From a virus: 20,298 bases of DNA. Made by a program: the position numbers and the translations under genes. The stretch lies in IMG/VR virus record IMGVR_UViG_3300020192_000089, positions 1 through 20,298 of that record; one strand, written 5' to 3'. A model generated the notes under the pieces. The model had not been told where the DNA came from. It ran no database searches and was given only the letters and a program-made list of their open reading frames with translations. Positions 11,049 through 17,196 of this stretch are shown one piece after another (position 1 is the stretch's first letter; every line of letters begins with the position of its first letter).

Positions 11049-11306
11049 ATGGACCTCAAAACCTTTCTCAAGTCGTTGCCCGACGAACCGGCACGGGAGG
11101 CGTTTGCAAGCAAATGCGAAGTGACTCTCGGGCATCTGCGCAATGTCAGCTACATCACTCGCCCGTGTGCGCCGGCGCTCGCCGTTGCGATCGAGCGTGA
11201 GTCGGGCCAGCAGGTGACGCGCCAGGAGTTGTGCCCCGACTGGTGGAAGGTTTGGCCCGAGCTGGACAGGCAGGGAGCCCCGGCGGCGACCGAGCAGGGG
11301 TCCTGA
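11049..11306 (+). CDS. YdaS/Cro-like transcription regulator
   Basis: An 85-residue protein of the YdaS/Cro HTH family: MDLKTFLKSLPDEPAREAFA, SKCEVTLGHLRNVSYITRPC, APALAVAIERESGQQVTRQE then LCPDWWKVWPEL. The HTH lies at about 17-45 (EAFASKC as the first helix, TLGHLRNVSYI as the recognition helix), and the closing VTRxELxPxxWxxxWPEL is diagnostic. Such proteins act as Cro repressors (or, in Rac, as a YdaS antitoxin-type regulator) on the adjacent divergent promoters. The ATG at 11049 sits at the predicted transcription start, with no room for a Shine-Dalgarno sequence, so a leaderless message is expected. A longer frame starting at 11010 would begin inside the promoter and is rejected. Confidence 0.88.
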   Translation: MDLKTFLKSLPDEPAREAFASKCEVTLGHLRNVSYITRPCAPALAVAIERESGQQVTRQELCPDWWKVWPELDRQGAPAATEQGS

Positions 11307-11325
11307 CCCATGGAGCGGCCGGTAA

Positions 11326-11991
11326 ATGACTCCGACTGACGAACGCATGAACACCCACGAGCTCGCGCACTACAGCGCGATGTGCCACGCGATCGCGCTC
11401 TGTCATTCCATCGACGAGGTGAAGGACCTCAAGAACAAGGCGAGGGCGCTTGAGATTTACGCAGCGCAGTCGCAGAACTTGGACGCCGAGCGCAAGGCCT
11501 GCGAGGTGCGGCTCCGTGCCGAGCGCCGGACGGGCGAGCTGCTGGGCGAGCTGGTGCGGGCAACACCGCAGACCGCGCGGCAGATCGTGTCCAACGGTGC
11601 GACACGATCGCCCTACGCCGAAGCGCTCGACCGCACCGGCATCAGCCGGCAGACCGCCCACCGATACCAGGCGCTTGCCGACGTGCCCGCTGCCACGTTC
11701 GAAGCCGCGCTTCGCGACCCCGAGAAGCCCACGACGACCGGCCTGCTGGCGAAGGCCGAGGCCGCACGCGCCGTTCAAGCCGCGAAGGATTCCGCACCTC
11801 AGATGCCGAGCGATTCGCTCTGGCTGTGGGGTAGGGCGCGCGACCTCGAACGCGACGGCTACTTCACCAAGGACGCCGGCGCGCTTCTGTCGCCGATGAC
11901 CGATTCCATGCTCGCCGACATGCGGCGACTCCTGCCGCTGATGGCGGCCTTTATCAACGAACTGACCGAGGCTATCCATGAGTCTGCATGA
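11326..11991 (+). CDS. Conserved phage protein of the early-right operon (putative DNA-associated)
   Basis: A 221-residue protein: HSIDEVKDLKNKARALEIYA then AAQSQNLDAERKACEVRLRA and ERRTGELLGELVRATPQTA, followed by TGISRQTAHRYQALADVP, which resembles an HTH, and FEAALRDPEKPTTTGLLAKA. This layout (helix with K-x-K-A-x-A-L-x-x-Y-A, R-A-x-R-R-x-G-E-L-L, HTH-like S-x-x-x-x-x-R-Y-x-x-L-x-x-V-P-x-x-x-F-E-x-A) is common in phages and mobile elements, where it has been compared to ParB-type DNA-binding proteins; the role is unproven. GGAG lies 10 bases before ATG 11326; ATG 11347 is an alternative start without a Shine-Dalgarno sequence. The gene overlaps the next by 14 bases. Confidence 0.7.
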   Translation: MTPTDERMNTHELAHYSAMCHAIALCHSIDEVKDLKNKARALEIYAAQSQNLDAERKACEVRLRAERRTGELLGELVRATPQTARQIVSNGATRSPYAEALDRTGISRQTAHRYQALADVPAATFEAALRDPEKPTTTGLLAKAEAARAVQAAKDSAPQMPSDSLWLWGRARDLERDGYFTKDAGALLSPMTDSMLADMRRLLPLMAAFINELTEAIHESA

Positions 11992-12418
11992 AGAGATCAC
12001 TGTCGCCATTCAGCGCGAGATCGACGCCCTCGGCGACGCCATCGCGTTGTCGCCTACGTCGCTTGCGCTGGCCGTGCAGCGGGGATTCGCGACCGGTGGC
12101 ATCGAGCCGCACGTGCAGTACACAAGCCTCGAACACCTAAAGCAGATGGCTCGCGGCGTGCTATCGCGCCGCTTCGATGCCGACGGCGACGAGAGTCTCG
12201 CCTACCAAGGCGAGATGTTCGCCGGCCAGTTGCAGGAGCGCTACCCGACGCCACGCGCGAAAAAGGGCGCCGAGCCGATCTACAAGCGCCGGGAGGCGCT
12301 GTCCAGCGGAGAGTTGGACTGGAACATCAACCAGCTTCGTAAGTCGGCCGCGGCGCGGCTTGAACACGCGGATTCGCTGCAGGCTTGGGCGGATAGCAAC
12401 CGGCGCGACGCTGCGTGA
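11978..12418 (+). CDS. Hypothetical protein of the early-right operon
   Basis: A 146-residue soluble protein with helices at both ends (MSLHEEITVAIQREIDALGD, and LRKSAAARLEHADSLQAWAD) and a middle segment (LEHLKQMARGVLSRRFDADG, ESLAYQGEMFAGQLQERYPT). The middle resembles phage proteins in which L-x-x-x-A-R-x-x-L-x-x-[RK]-F-D precedes a compact domain ending in W-x-x-N-x-x-Q-L; function unknown. Its stop overlaps the next gene's GTG. Confidence 0.65.
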   Translation: MSLHEEITVAIQREIDALGDAIALSPTSLALAVQRGFATGGIEPHVQYTSLEHLKQMARGVLSRRFDADGDESLAYQGEMFAGQLQERYPTPRAKKGAEPIYKRREALSSGELDWNINQLRKSAAARLEHADSLQAWADSNRRDAA

Positions 12419-12687
12419 ACACACCCTGGAAGGGTCCGACGATGGTCGAACTGCTCGACGGCCGCATGGTGTTCTCGGACGCCGAAGCGTGGCGCCACCA
12501 GTGCGAAGCTCAGATGCTCCTGCGCCTGCCATACGACGAGCGTGTCGCGCAGCTGGTCGCGATCACCGAACGGCGTCCCGAGGACGCGCGGCGCTTGCTC
12601 GAGACGATGGCGCTGCTGCGTGCGTCGGGAGCTCGCGGCGGAATCAGCAGCAAGGCAGGCTCCAGCGATGGTTATGCCCATGGCTGA
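12415..12687 (+). CDS. DUF7696-like small phage protein
   Basis: A 90-residue protein: VELLDGRMVFSDAEAWRHQC then EAQMLLRLPYDERVAQLVAI and TERRPEDARRLLETMALLRA. The order G-R-x-V-x-S-x-x-x-x-W-R-H-x-C-E-A, L-R-L-P-x-x-x-R, then a Glu/Arg helix fits a widespread phage family of unknown function (DUF7696 as I recall it). GTG 12415 overlaps the upstream stop; ATG 12442 is another possible start with GAAGG upstream. The C-terminal tail SSDGYAHG is repeated almost exactly (SSDGWAHG) at the end of the mini-gene at 12841-12900. Confidence 0.65.
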   Translation: MNTPWKGPTMVELLDGRMVFSDAEAWRHQCEAQMLLRLPYDERVAQLVAITERRPEDARRLLETMALLRASGARGGISSKAGSSDGYAHG

Positions 12688-12844
12688 ATTCCGCATCGAC
12701 GGCCAGCGCCCGCCCAAGGTCGAGCCCATGCCCGCCCTCGACTTCCGCAACCTGGACTTGCCCGTAGTGCATGAGGTTCCGTTCGAAGCGTGGCTATTCG
12801 AGGCAGGGTGGCCGGACACGCAGTCGGCGGAGATGATGCCGTGA
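12668..12844 (+). CDS. Small hypothetical protein before the helicase-methyltransferase
   Basis: A 58-residue protein: MVMPMAEFRIDGQRPPKVEP, MPALDFRNLDLPVVHEVPFE, AWLFEAGWPDTQSAEMMP. Several ATGs (12668, 12674, 12680) could start it; all lie within the end of the upstream gene. Family not recognised, though the closing F-E-A-W-L-F-E-A-G-W segment looks structured. Its terminal AEMMP plus the following GTGAGCG recur as AELMP plus GTGAGCG at 16136-16156. Confidence 0.55.
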   Translation: MVMPMAEFRIDGQRPPKVEPMPALDFRNLDLPVVHEVPFEAWLFEAGWPDTQSAEMMP

Positions 12845-12900
12845 GCGACCCCTTACCGCTTTTGCCGGCCGACTCCAGCGATGGGTGGGCCCACGGATGA
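12841..12900 (+). CDS. 19-codon mini-gene with duplicated tail
   Basis: VSDPLPLLPADSSDGWAHG, starting at a GTG that overlaps the upstream TGA and ending in a TGA that overlaps the ATG of the helicase-methyltransferase. The last eight residues copy the tail of the DUF7696-like gene (one change, Y to W), and the DNA at 12874-12903 is a slightly diverged direct repeat of 12661-12690. Probably a seam left by insertion of the 58-residue gene, kept as a translational bridge. Confidence 0.4.
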   Translation: MSDPLPLLPADSSDGWAHG

Positions 12901-15383
12901 GCGACTACCTCGCCTTCCTGCGCGAGAAGATCAAACTCGCCAGCTTCAAGGGCTTCGAGGTCGCGCCCGACGAGCTGCACCCGTGCCTGTTCCCTCACCA
13001 GCGCGACATCGTTCGCTGGGCCGTGCTGGGTGGCAACCGCGCCATCTTCGCCGCCTTCGGCCTCGGCAAGTCGGTCATGCAGTGCGAGTGGCAGCGTCAG
13101 ATCGTGCCCAAGGCGGGCGGGCCCGGCCTGACCGTCTGCCCGCTCGGCGTGCGGCAGGAGTTGATCCGCGACGCGCAGATGGTCGGCATCGAGCTTCGAT
13201 TCATCCGTTCGGCCGCCGAAATGACAGCTGGGCACGAGTTCTACATCACGAACTATGAGACGGTCCGCGACGGCAAGCTCGACCCCGCGATCTTCGCGGC
13301 GACCAGCCTCGACGAGGCCGCCGTGTTGCGCAGCTTTGGATCGAAGACGTTTCAGGAGTTCCTGCCGATGTTCGCATCGGTGCCGTTCAAGCTGGTCAAC
13401 ACCGCAACGCCGAGTCCGAATCGCTACAAGGAACTGATCCACTACGCCGCCTACCTCGGCGTCATGGATAGCGGCCAGGCCCTGACGCGATTCTTCCAGC
13501 GCGACGCCGAGAAGGCCGGCAATCTGACGCTCTACCCGCACAAGGAAACCGAGTTCTGGCTCTGGGTTTCATCGTGGGCGATCTTCCTTCAGCGCCCGAG
13601 CGATCTCGGCTATTCGGACGAGGGCTACGACCTGCCCGAACTCGACATCCGTTACCACGAGGTGCCGACCGACTACGCGAAGGCCGGTAGCGAGCGCGAC
13701 GGTCAGGCGATCATGTTCACGGATCCTGCGCTCGGTCTTTCCGCCGCCGCCGCCGAGAAGCGCGACAGCATGCCCGGCCGGGTCGCCAAGGTCCGCGAGC
13801 TCGTCGCCGAAACCGACGATCACTTCGTCATCTGGCACGACCTCGAGGCCGAGCGCCACGCGCTGCAGGGTGCGATCCCCGAGGCGGTGAGCGTCTGGGG
13901 GGGCCAAGACCTCGAAGAGCGCGAGCGCCGCATCGTCGGCTTCGGCGACGGCGAGTTCCGCGTCCTCTCGACGAAACCGATCATCGCCGGCAGCGGCTGC
14001 AATTTTCAGCGCCACTGCCACCGCGAAGTCTTCGCCGGCATCGGCTTTAAGTTCGCCGATTTCATCCAGGCCATCCACCGGGTGCAGCGCTTCCAACAAG
14101 CGCACCAGGTCCGCATCGACATCGTCTACAGCGAAGCCGAACGCGAGATCTTGCGCACGCTTCTGGCGAAGTGGGCGCAGCACAAGGAACAGGTACAAGT
14201 CATGACGGAGATCATCAAAAAGTACGGCCTCAACCATCTGGCCATGCAGGAGACGCTTGCCAGGACCCTCGGCCTCGAACGGATCGAGGTGAAGGGCGAG
14301 CGCTTCTGCGTCGCGAACAACGACTGCGTGGAAGAGGCAAAGCGGCAACCGGAGGCGAGCGTCGACCTCATCGTCACCTCGATCCCCTTCGCCAATCACT
14401 ACGAGTATTCGCCCTCGTACAACGACTTCGGGCATACCGACGACAACGCGCACTTCTGGGCGCAGATGGACTTCCTGACGCCGGAGCTGTTGCGCATGCT
14501 CAAGCCAGGTCGGATCTACGCCTGCCACGTCAAGGACCGGATCAACTTCGGCAACGTCACCGGCTTCGGGTTGCCGACATCGAGCCCCTTCCACTGCGAA
14601 GCGACGATGCACGGCATCAAGCACGGCTTCGACTACCTCGGCATGCTGACGGTCGTCACCGACGTCGTGCGCGAGAACAACCAGACCTACCGCCTCGGCT
14701 ATACCGAGATGCGCAAGGACGGTACGAAGATGGGGGTCGGCTCGCCCGAGTACATCCTGCTCTTCCACAAGCCGCAGAGCGACCGCGCCCGCGGCTACGC
14801 CGACGTCCCCGTCACGAAAACTAAGGCGCAGTACTCCCTCGCGCGCTGGCAGGTCGACGCTCACTCCTTCTGGCGATCGAGCGGGAACCGGAGCCTCACC
14901 GCCGAAGAGATGGCCGGCTACGGTCCCGCCAAGCTGGCAAAGATGTTCACCGACTACAGCCTGCAGGAGGTGTACGACTACGAGTTCCACGTCAAGATCG
15001 GCGAGGAACTGCAGGCCAAGGGAGCTTTGCCCTCGACCTTCATGAGCTTAGCTCCGGGCAGCCATTCGCCCGATGTCTGGCACGACGTGCTGCGCATGAA
15101 GACCTTCAACGGCGAGCAGGCGAACCGGGCTGTCGAAAAGCATGTCTGCCCTCTGCAATTTGACATCGTGGACCGGCTGATCGAGCGCTATAGCAACAAG
15201 GGCGAACACGTCTACGATCCGTTCTCTGGCCTTGGAACCGTGCCCGCGCGGGCCGTTGCGCTCGGCCGCACCGGCGGCGGGTCGGAGTTGAACCCAGCCT
15301 ACTTCCTAGACCAGGTGCACTACCTCAAGGCCGCGGAACGCGAGTTCGCGATGCCCGACCTGTTCGACCTCGAGGCCGCGTGA
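12897..15383 (+). CDS. SF2 helicase fused to a DNA methyltransferase
   Basis: An 828-residue protein. The N-terminal half is a SNF2/DEAD-like ATPase: LFPHQRDIVRWAV (Q-motif region), FAAFGLGKSVM (Walker A, about 54-64), SLDEAAVLR (Walker B with DEAA, about 137-145), LVNTATPSPNRYKEL (motif III type), and FIQAIHRVQRFQQAHQVRID (motif VI, about 389-408). The C-terminal half is a beta-class amino-methyltransferase: VDLIVTSIPFANHYEY (motif IV, SIPF, about 490-505) precedes DPFSGLGTVPARAVALGR (motif I, AdoMet site, about 774-791), followed by SELNPAYF. The product would methylate adenine-N6 or cytosine-N4, perhaps while translocating on DNA. I recall similar fusions in other phages. ATG 12897 is chosen over GTG 12885 because it overlaps the upstream stop. 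Antirestriction or replication control are both possible roles. Confidence 0.88.
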   Translation: MSDYLAFLREKIKLASFKGFEVAPDELHPCLFPHQRDIVRWAVLGGNRAIFAAFGLGKSVMQCEWQRQIVPKAGGPGLTVCPLGVRQELIRDAQMVGIELRFIRSAAEMTAGHEFYITNYETVRDGKLDPAIFAATSLDEAAVLRSFGSKTFQEFLPMFASVPFKLVNTATPSPNRYKELIHYAAYLGVMDSGQALTRFFQRDAEKAGNLTLYPHKETEFWLWVSSWAIFLQRPSDLGYSDEGYDLPELDIRYHEVPTDYAKAGSERDGQAIMFTDPALGLSAAAAEKRDSMPGRVAKVRELVAETDDHFVIWHDLEAERHALQGAIPEAVSVWGGQDLEERERRIVGFGDGEFRVLSTKPIIAGSGCNFQRHCHREVFAGIGFKFADFIQAIHRVQRFQQAHQVRIDIVYSEAEREILRTLLAKWAQHKEQVQVMTEIIKKYGLNHLAMQETLARTLGLERIEVKGERFCVANNDCVEEAKRQPEASVDLIVTSIPFANHYEYSPSYNDFGHTDDNAHFWAQMDFLTPELLRMLKPGRIYACHVKDRINFGNVTGFGLPTSSPFHCEATMHGIKHGFDYLGMLTVVTDVVRENNQTYRLGYTEMRKDGTKMGVGSPEYILLFHKPQSDRARGYADVPVTKTKAQYSLARWQVDAHSFWRSSGNRSLTAEEMAGYGPAKLAKMFTDYSLQEVYDYEFHVKIGEELQAKGALPSTFMSLAPGSHSPDVWHDVLRMKTFNGEQANRAVEKHVCPLQFDIVDRLIERYSNKGEHVYDPFSGLGTVPARAVALGRTGGGSELNPAYFLDQVHYLKAAEREFAMPDLFDLEAA

Positions 15384-15384
15384 G

Positions 15385-15582
15385 CTACGCGCCCTCTACC
15401 GTCTCGCGCGCAAGGTCGATGCGCTGCTCCATCCAAGAGTTGGCCGAGACGCCGGCGGATTGCGCGAGCCGGCGCAGCTTTGCCACCCGCGCGGCGGTTG
15501 TGCGGAGCTCGAGGCGCTCGCCCTTGCGCTGCTCGGGCGGCAGCCGCGGGCGGCCCATCTTGCGGGGCTCAGTCGGCTGCAT
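15385..15582 (-). CDS. Ribbon-helix-helix (Arc-like) protein
   Basis: A 65-residue protein: a basic arm (PRKMGRPRLPPEQRKG), a strand (ERLELRTTAARVAKLRRLAQ) and a second helix (GVSANSWMEQRIDLARE). It fits the Arc/CopG ribbon-helix-helix domain: [RK]-L-x-[LI]-R, helix 1, G-[VI]-S-x-x-x-W, helix 2. It probably binds DNA as a dimer. It ends one base from the stop of the convergent helicase-methyltransferase gene with no terminator between, so the two transcripts probably overlap. It is last in a three-gene minus-strand island and overlaps the upstream gene by 14 bases. Confidence 0.78.
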   Translation of the reverse strand: MQPTEPRKMGRPRLPPEQRKGERLELRTTAARVAKLRRLAQSAGVSANSWMEQRIDLARETVEGA

Positions 15583-15811
15583 TGGCGAGGACTTCGGCCA
15601 CGGTGGCGCGCGTCATCGGGTAGCGCAGGCAGGCGACGCGGCAGTCCCAGCCGTCGCCCTCGGCGCCGCGTGCGATCACATCGTTCTCGGAGTGCCCGTA
15701 CAGCCACGAGCCGTCGGCGAAGACATTGACGCAGGCGCCGGAACCGTCCGGGTGGCAGTTGTCCTTCGTGGCCCGGGCGATGCCGGCGATCTGGACCTTG
15801 GTGATGCTCAT
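15569..15811 (-). CDS. Hypothetical protein in the minus-strand island
   Basis: An 80-residue protein with a beta-rich middle (DGSGACVNVFADGSWLYGHS) and a helical tail (MTRATVAEVLANAAD). No family recognised. AGGAG stands 7 bases before the ATG (AGGAGATTGAAATG), and almost the same 20-base leader precedes the next gene upstream at 16021, so the two share a start module. Confidence 0.6.
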   Translation of the reverse strand: MSITKVQIAGIARATKDNCHPDGSGACVNVFADGSWLYGHSENDVIARGAEGDGWDCRVACLRYPMTRATVAEVLANAAD

Positions 15812-15835
15812 TTCAATCTCCTAGAGGGTGGTGGG

Positions 15836-16021
15836 TCAGGCGGCGGGCATCGTGGCGAGCCAAGCAAGGGCCACATATCTCGGGCAATCCCAGACGGCAG
15901 CACACACGTCGATCAAGTCCGCGTTGGCCGAGTTGAGCAGATCGTCGTTGTCAAGCATGGTGTTGATTCGGTCAATCTGCGCGGGGGTGAACTGCGAGGT
16001 ACCAGCGTGGTCGATGCTCAT
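15836..16021 (-). CDS. Small hypothetical protein, first of the minus-strand island
   Basis: A 61-residue acidic protein: MSIDHAGTSQFTPAQIDRIN, TMLDNDDLLNSANADLIDVC, AAVWDCPRYVALAWLATMPA. Family not recognised. AGGAG 7 bases before the ATG supports this start; the frame continues upstream to 16108, but that part would cover the promoter region. It is separated from the next gene by 24 bases. Confidence 0.6.
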   Translation of the reverse strand: MSIDHAGTSQFTPAQIDRINTMLDNDDLLNSANADLIDVCAAVWDCPRYVALAWLATMPAA

Positions 16022-16066
16022 CTCAATCTCCTGTTTGCTGCCCCGGACATCCCGTGGCATGTAGAT

Positions 16067-16095
16067 AATGTACGGTATGAAATGCGGCGACGCAA
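16067..16095 (-). promoter_or_regulatory. Candidate promoter for the minus-strand island
   Basis: On the minus strand TTGCGT (16095-16090), 17 bases, then TACATT (16072-16067). Each box is only a partial match to consensus. Its start point would give a leader of about 40 bases to the ATG at 16021. A small dyad, TTACATTGTAA (16111-16121), lies just upstream and might be an operator, for example for the ribbon-helix-helix protein of the island. Confidence 0.4.
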
Positions 16096-16153
16096 GGACT
16101 ATTTGCACGGTTACATTGTAAAGTTCTCGCGGCCGGCGGAGCTGATGCCGTGA
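16082..16153 (+). CDS. 23-codon mini-gene before the HNH fusion gene
   Basis: MRRRKDYLHGYIVKFSRPAE then LMP, with TGA overlapping the GTG start of the next gene. The tail AELMP and its DNA (GCGGAGCTGATGCCGTGAGCG at 16136-16156) echo AEMMP and its DNA at the end of the gene at 12668-12844. It has no clear ribosome binding site and may not be translated from its own start; the frame is part of a longer one that runs antisense to the island. Confidence 0.3.
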   Translation: MRRRKDYLHGYIVKFSRPAELMP

Positions 16154-17196
16154 GCGCCTATCGCAAGCACTTGACCTCGCCGGAATGGCAGGCCATCCGC
16201 AAGGAGGCGGCCGAACGATCTGGCGGCCTCTGCGAGCTCTGCAAAGCCGCGGCGCGCGAGGTTCATCACGTCACCTATCCCCGCGGCTTCGCCAACGATT
16301 CCGCCGAGCTCGTGCTTCACCTTTGCTCGGCTTGCCACAGGAGATCACACGGTATGCGTAAGCTCGTCACCGACCTTCAACTCAGCCCGACCACGGTTCG
16401 CACCTTCAAGGATAGATCCTGGCAAGCGCAGATCGACCCGGACGGTATCTTGTGGGCATCCTTCGATAGTTGGATGGCAGCTCTAGCGGTGCCGACTCCG
16501 GTTCGCCTGAAGCTTCAGAGCTATGTCATCTCCACCGCCCAAGCGCGCGAGAACGAGACTGGCGAAGACCTGCTGCGCCACAACGAAAATGGCGACATGT
16601 GGGCAACTTGGGCGGCGCTCGAGGATGGGCTGCACAAATGGGAAGGCTCGGCGTCTCATCGCCGCGACCCCCAAGGGCGCAAGGTGCCCCTCGACGACAG
16701 CGAGCAGTTCCTGCTCAACAACTACACGAGTCTGCGCCGATGGGGTCAGCGGACGCAGCAAGACGCGATAGTTGGGCGCATTCAGAAGCCGGCCGCCGCG
16801 AACGTTGTCCCCCTCTCCGACTTTCAGCGCGTGGCGATGGCAGTGCAAGAGTTGGCCGGCCTGCTGCTTCCCAAGGTCGAAGTCCACGATCGCACATTGG
16901 GCCTGCATGACACGCGGCTGACGCTCATCGAGCGGACCATACCGGCGAGATCACCCGACGAGTTTCTCGACGCGAAATCGTTCCTGATCGAGAGCGGCCT
17001 CGACCCGAGTGTGACCGTCGGCAAAACAAAGGTGAACCGGGCCGCCGCGCTTGGCAACCACTTGCACGTCGCGGCGGTAGAGATCGGTCCGAAGCGGCAA
17101 ACCAGGCTGGACGCCTCGCGCAAGTTGGTTGAGGTGGGCACCTACCGCCGGCGGGATCTGCAGCGTGCGCTTGACGAGTTGAAGGGGCGCCCGTAA
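16150..17196 (+). CDS. HNH nuclease domain fused to a long C-terminal region
   Basis: A 348-residue protein. Residues 1-70 form an HNH domain: SPEWQAIRKEAAERSGGLCE, C28-x2-C31, VHHVTYPRGFANDS (HH at 39-40), ELVLHLCSACHRRSHG (second Cys pair and final His). The remainder is not a known nuclease part: GILWASFDSWMAALAVPT, a Trp-rich middle (GDMWATWAALEDGLHKWE), a helical region (FQRVAMAVQELAGLLLPKVE) and the end DEFLDAKSFLIESGLDPSVT through RRRDLQRALDEL, which recalls the DNA- or partner-binding tails of phage antirepressor-type proteins. The HNH core residues are complete, so nicking activity is plausible. GTG 16150 overlaps the stop of the mini-gene; GGAG lies about 9 bases upstream. It is immediately followed by the replication gene (TAAATG). 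Confidence 0.75.
   Translation: MSAYRKHLTSPEWQAIRKEAAERSGGLCELCKAAAREVHHVTYPRGFANDSAELVLHLCSACHRRSHGMRKLVTDLQLSPTTVRTFKDRSWQAQIDPDGILWASFDSWMAALAVPTPVRLKLQSYVISTAQARENETGEDLLRHNENGDMWATWAALEDGLHKWEGSASHRRDPQGRKVPLDDSEQFLLNNYTSLRRWGQRTQQDAIVGRIQKPAAANVVPLSDFQRVAMAVQELAGLLLPKVEVHDRTLGLHDTRLTLIERTIPARSPDEFLDAKSFLIESGLDPSVTVGKTKVNRAAALGNHLHVAAVEIGPKRQTRLDASRKLVEVGTYRRRDLQRALDELKGRP

Noticed and set aside
13569-14990. A 473-codon open frame on the minus strand within the helicase-methyltransferase gene
   Set aside because: It lies wholly antisense to a gene with clear motifs; its composition (V, L, A, D, R-rich) is the usual mirror frame in GC-rich coding DNA.
16064-16079. A third leaderless gene (GATAAT followed by ATG at 16077)
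   Set aside because: No -35 box at suitable distance, and the frame has only 14 codons with no sign of selection.
15380-16153. A 257-codon plus-strand open frame across the minus-strand island
   Set aside because: It mirrors the ribbon-helix-helix gene and its neighbours. Only its last 23 codons (a possible mini-gene) are kept, at low confidence.
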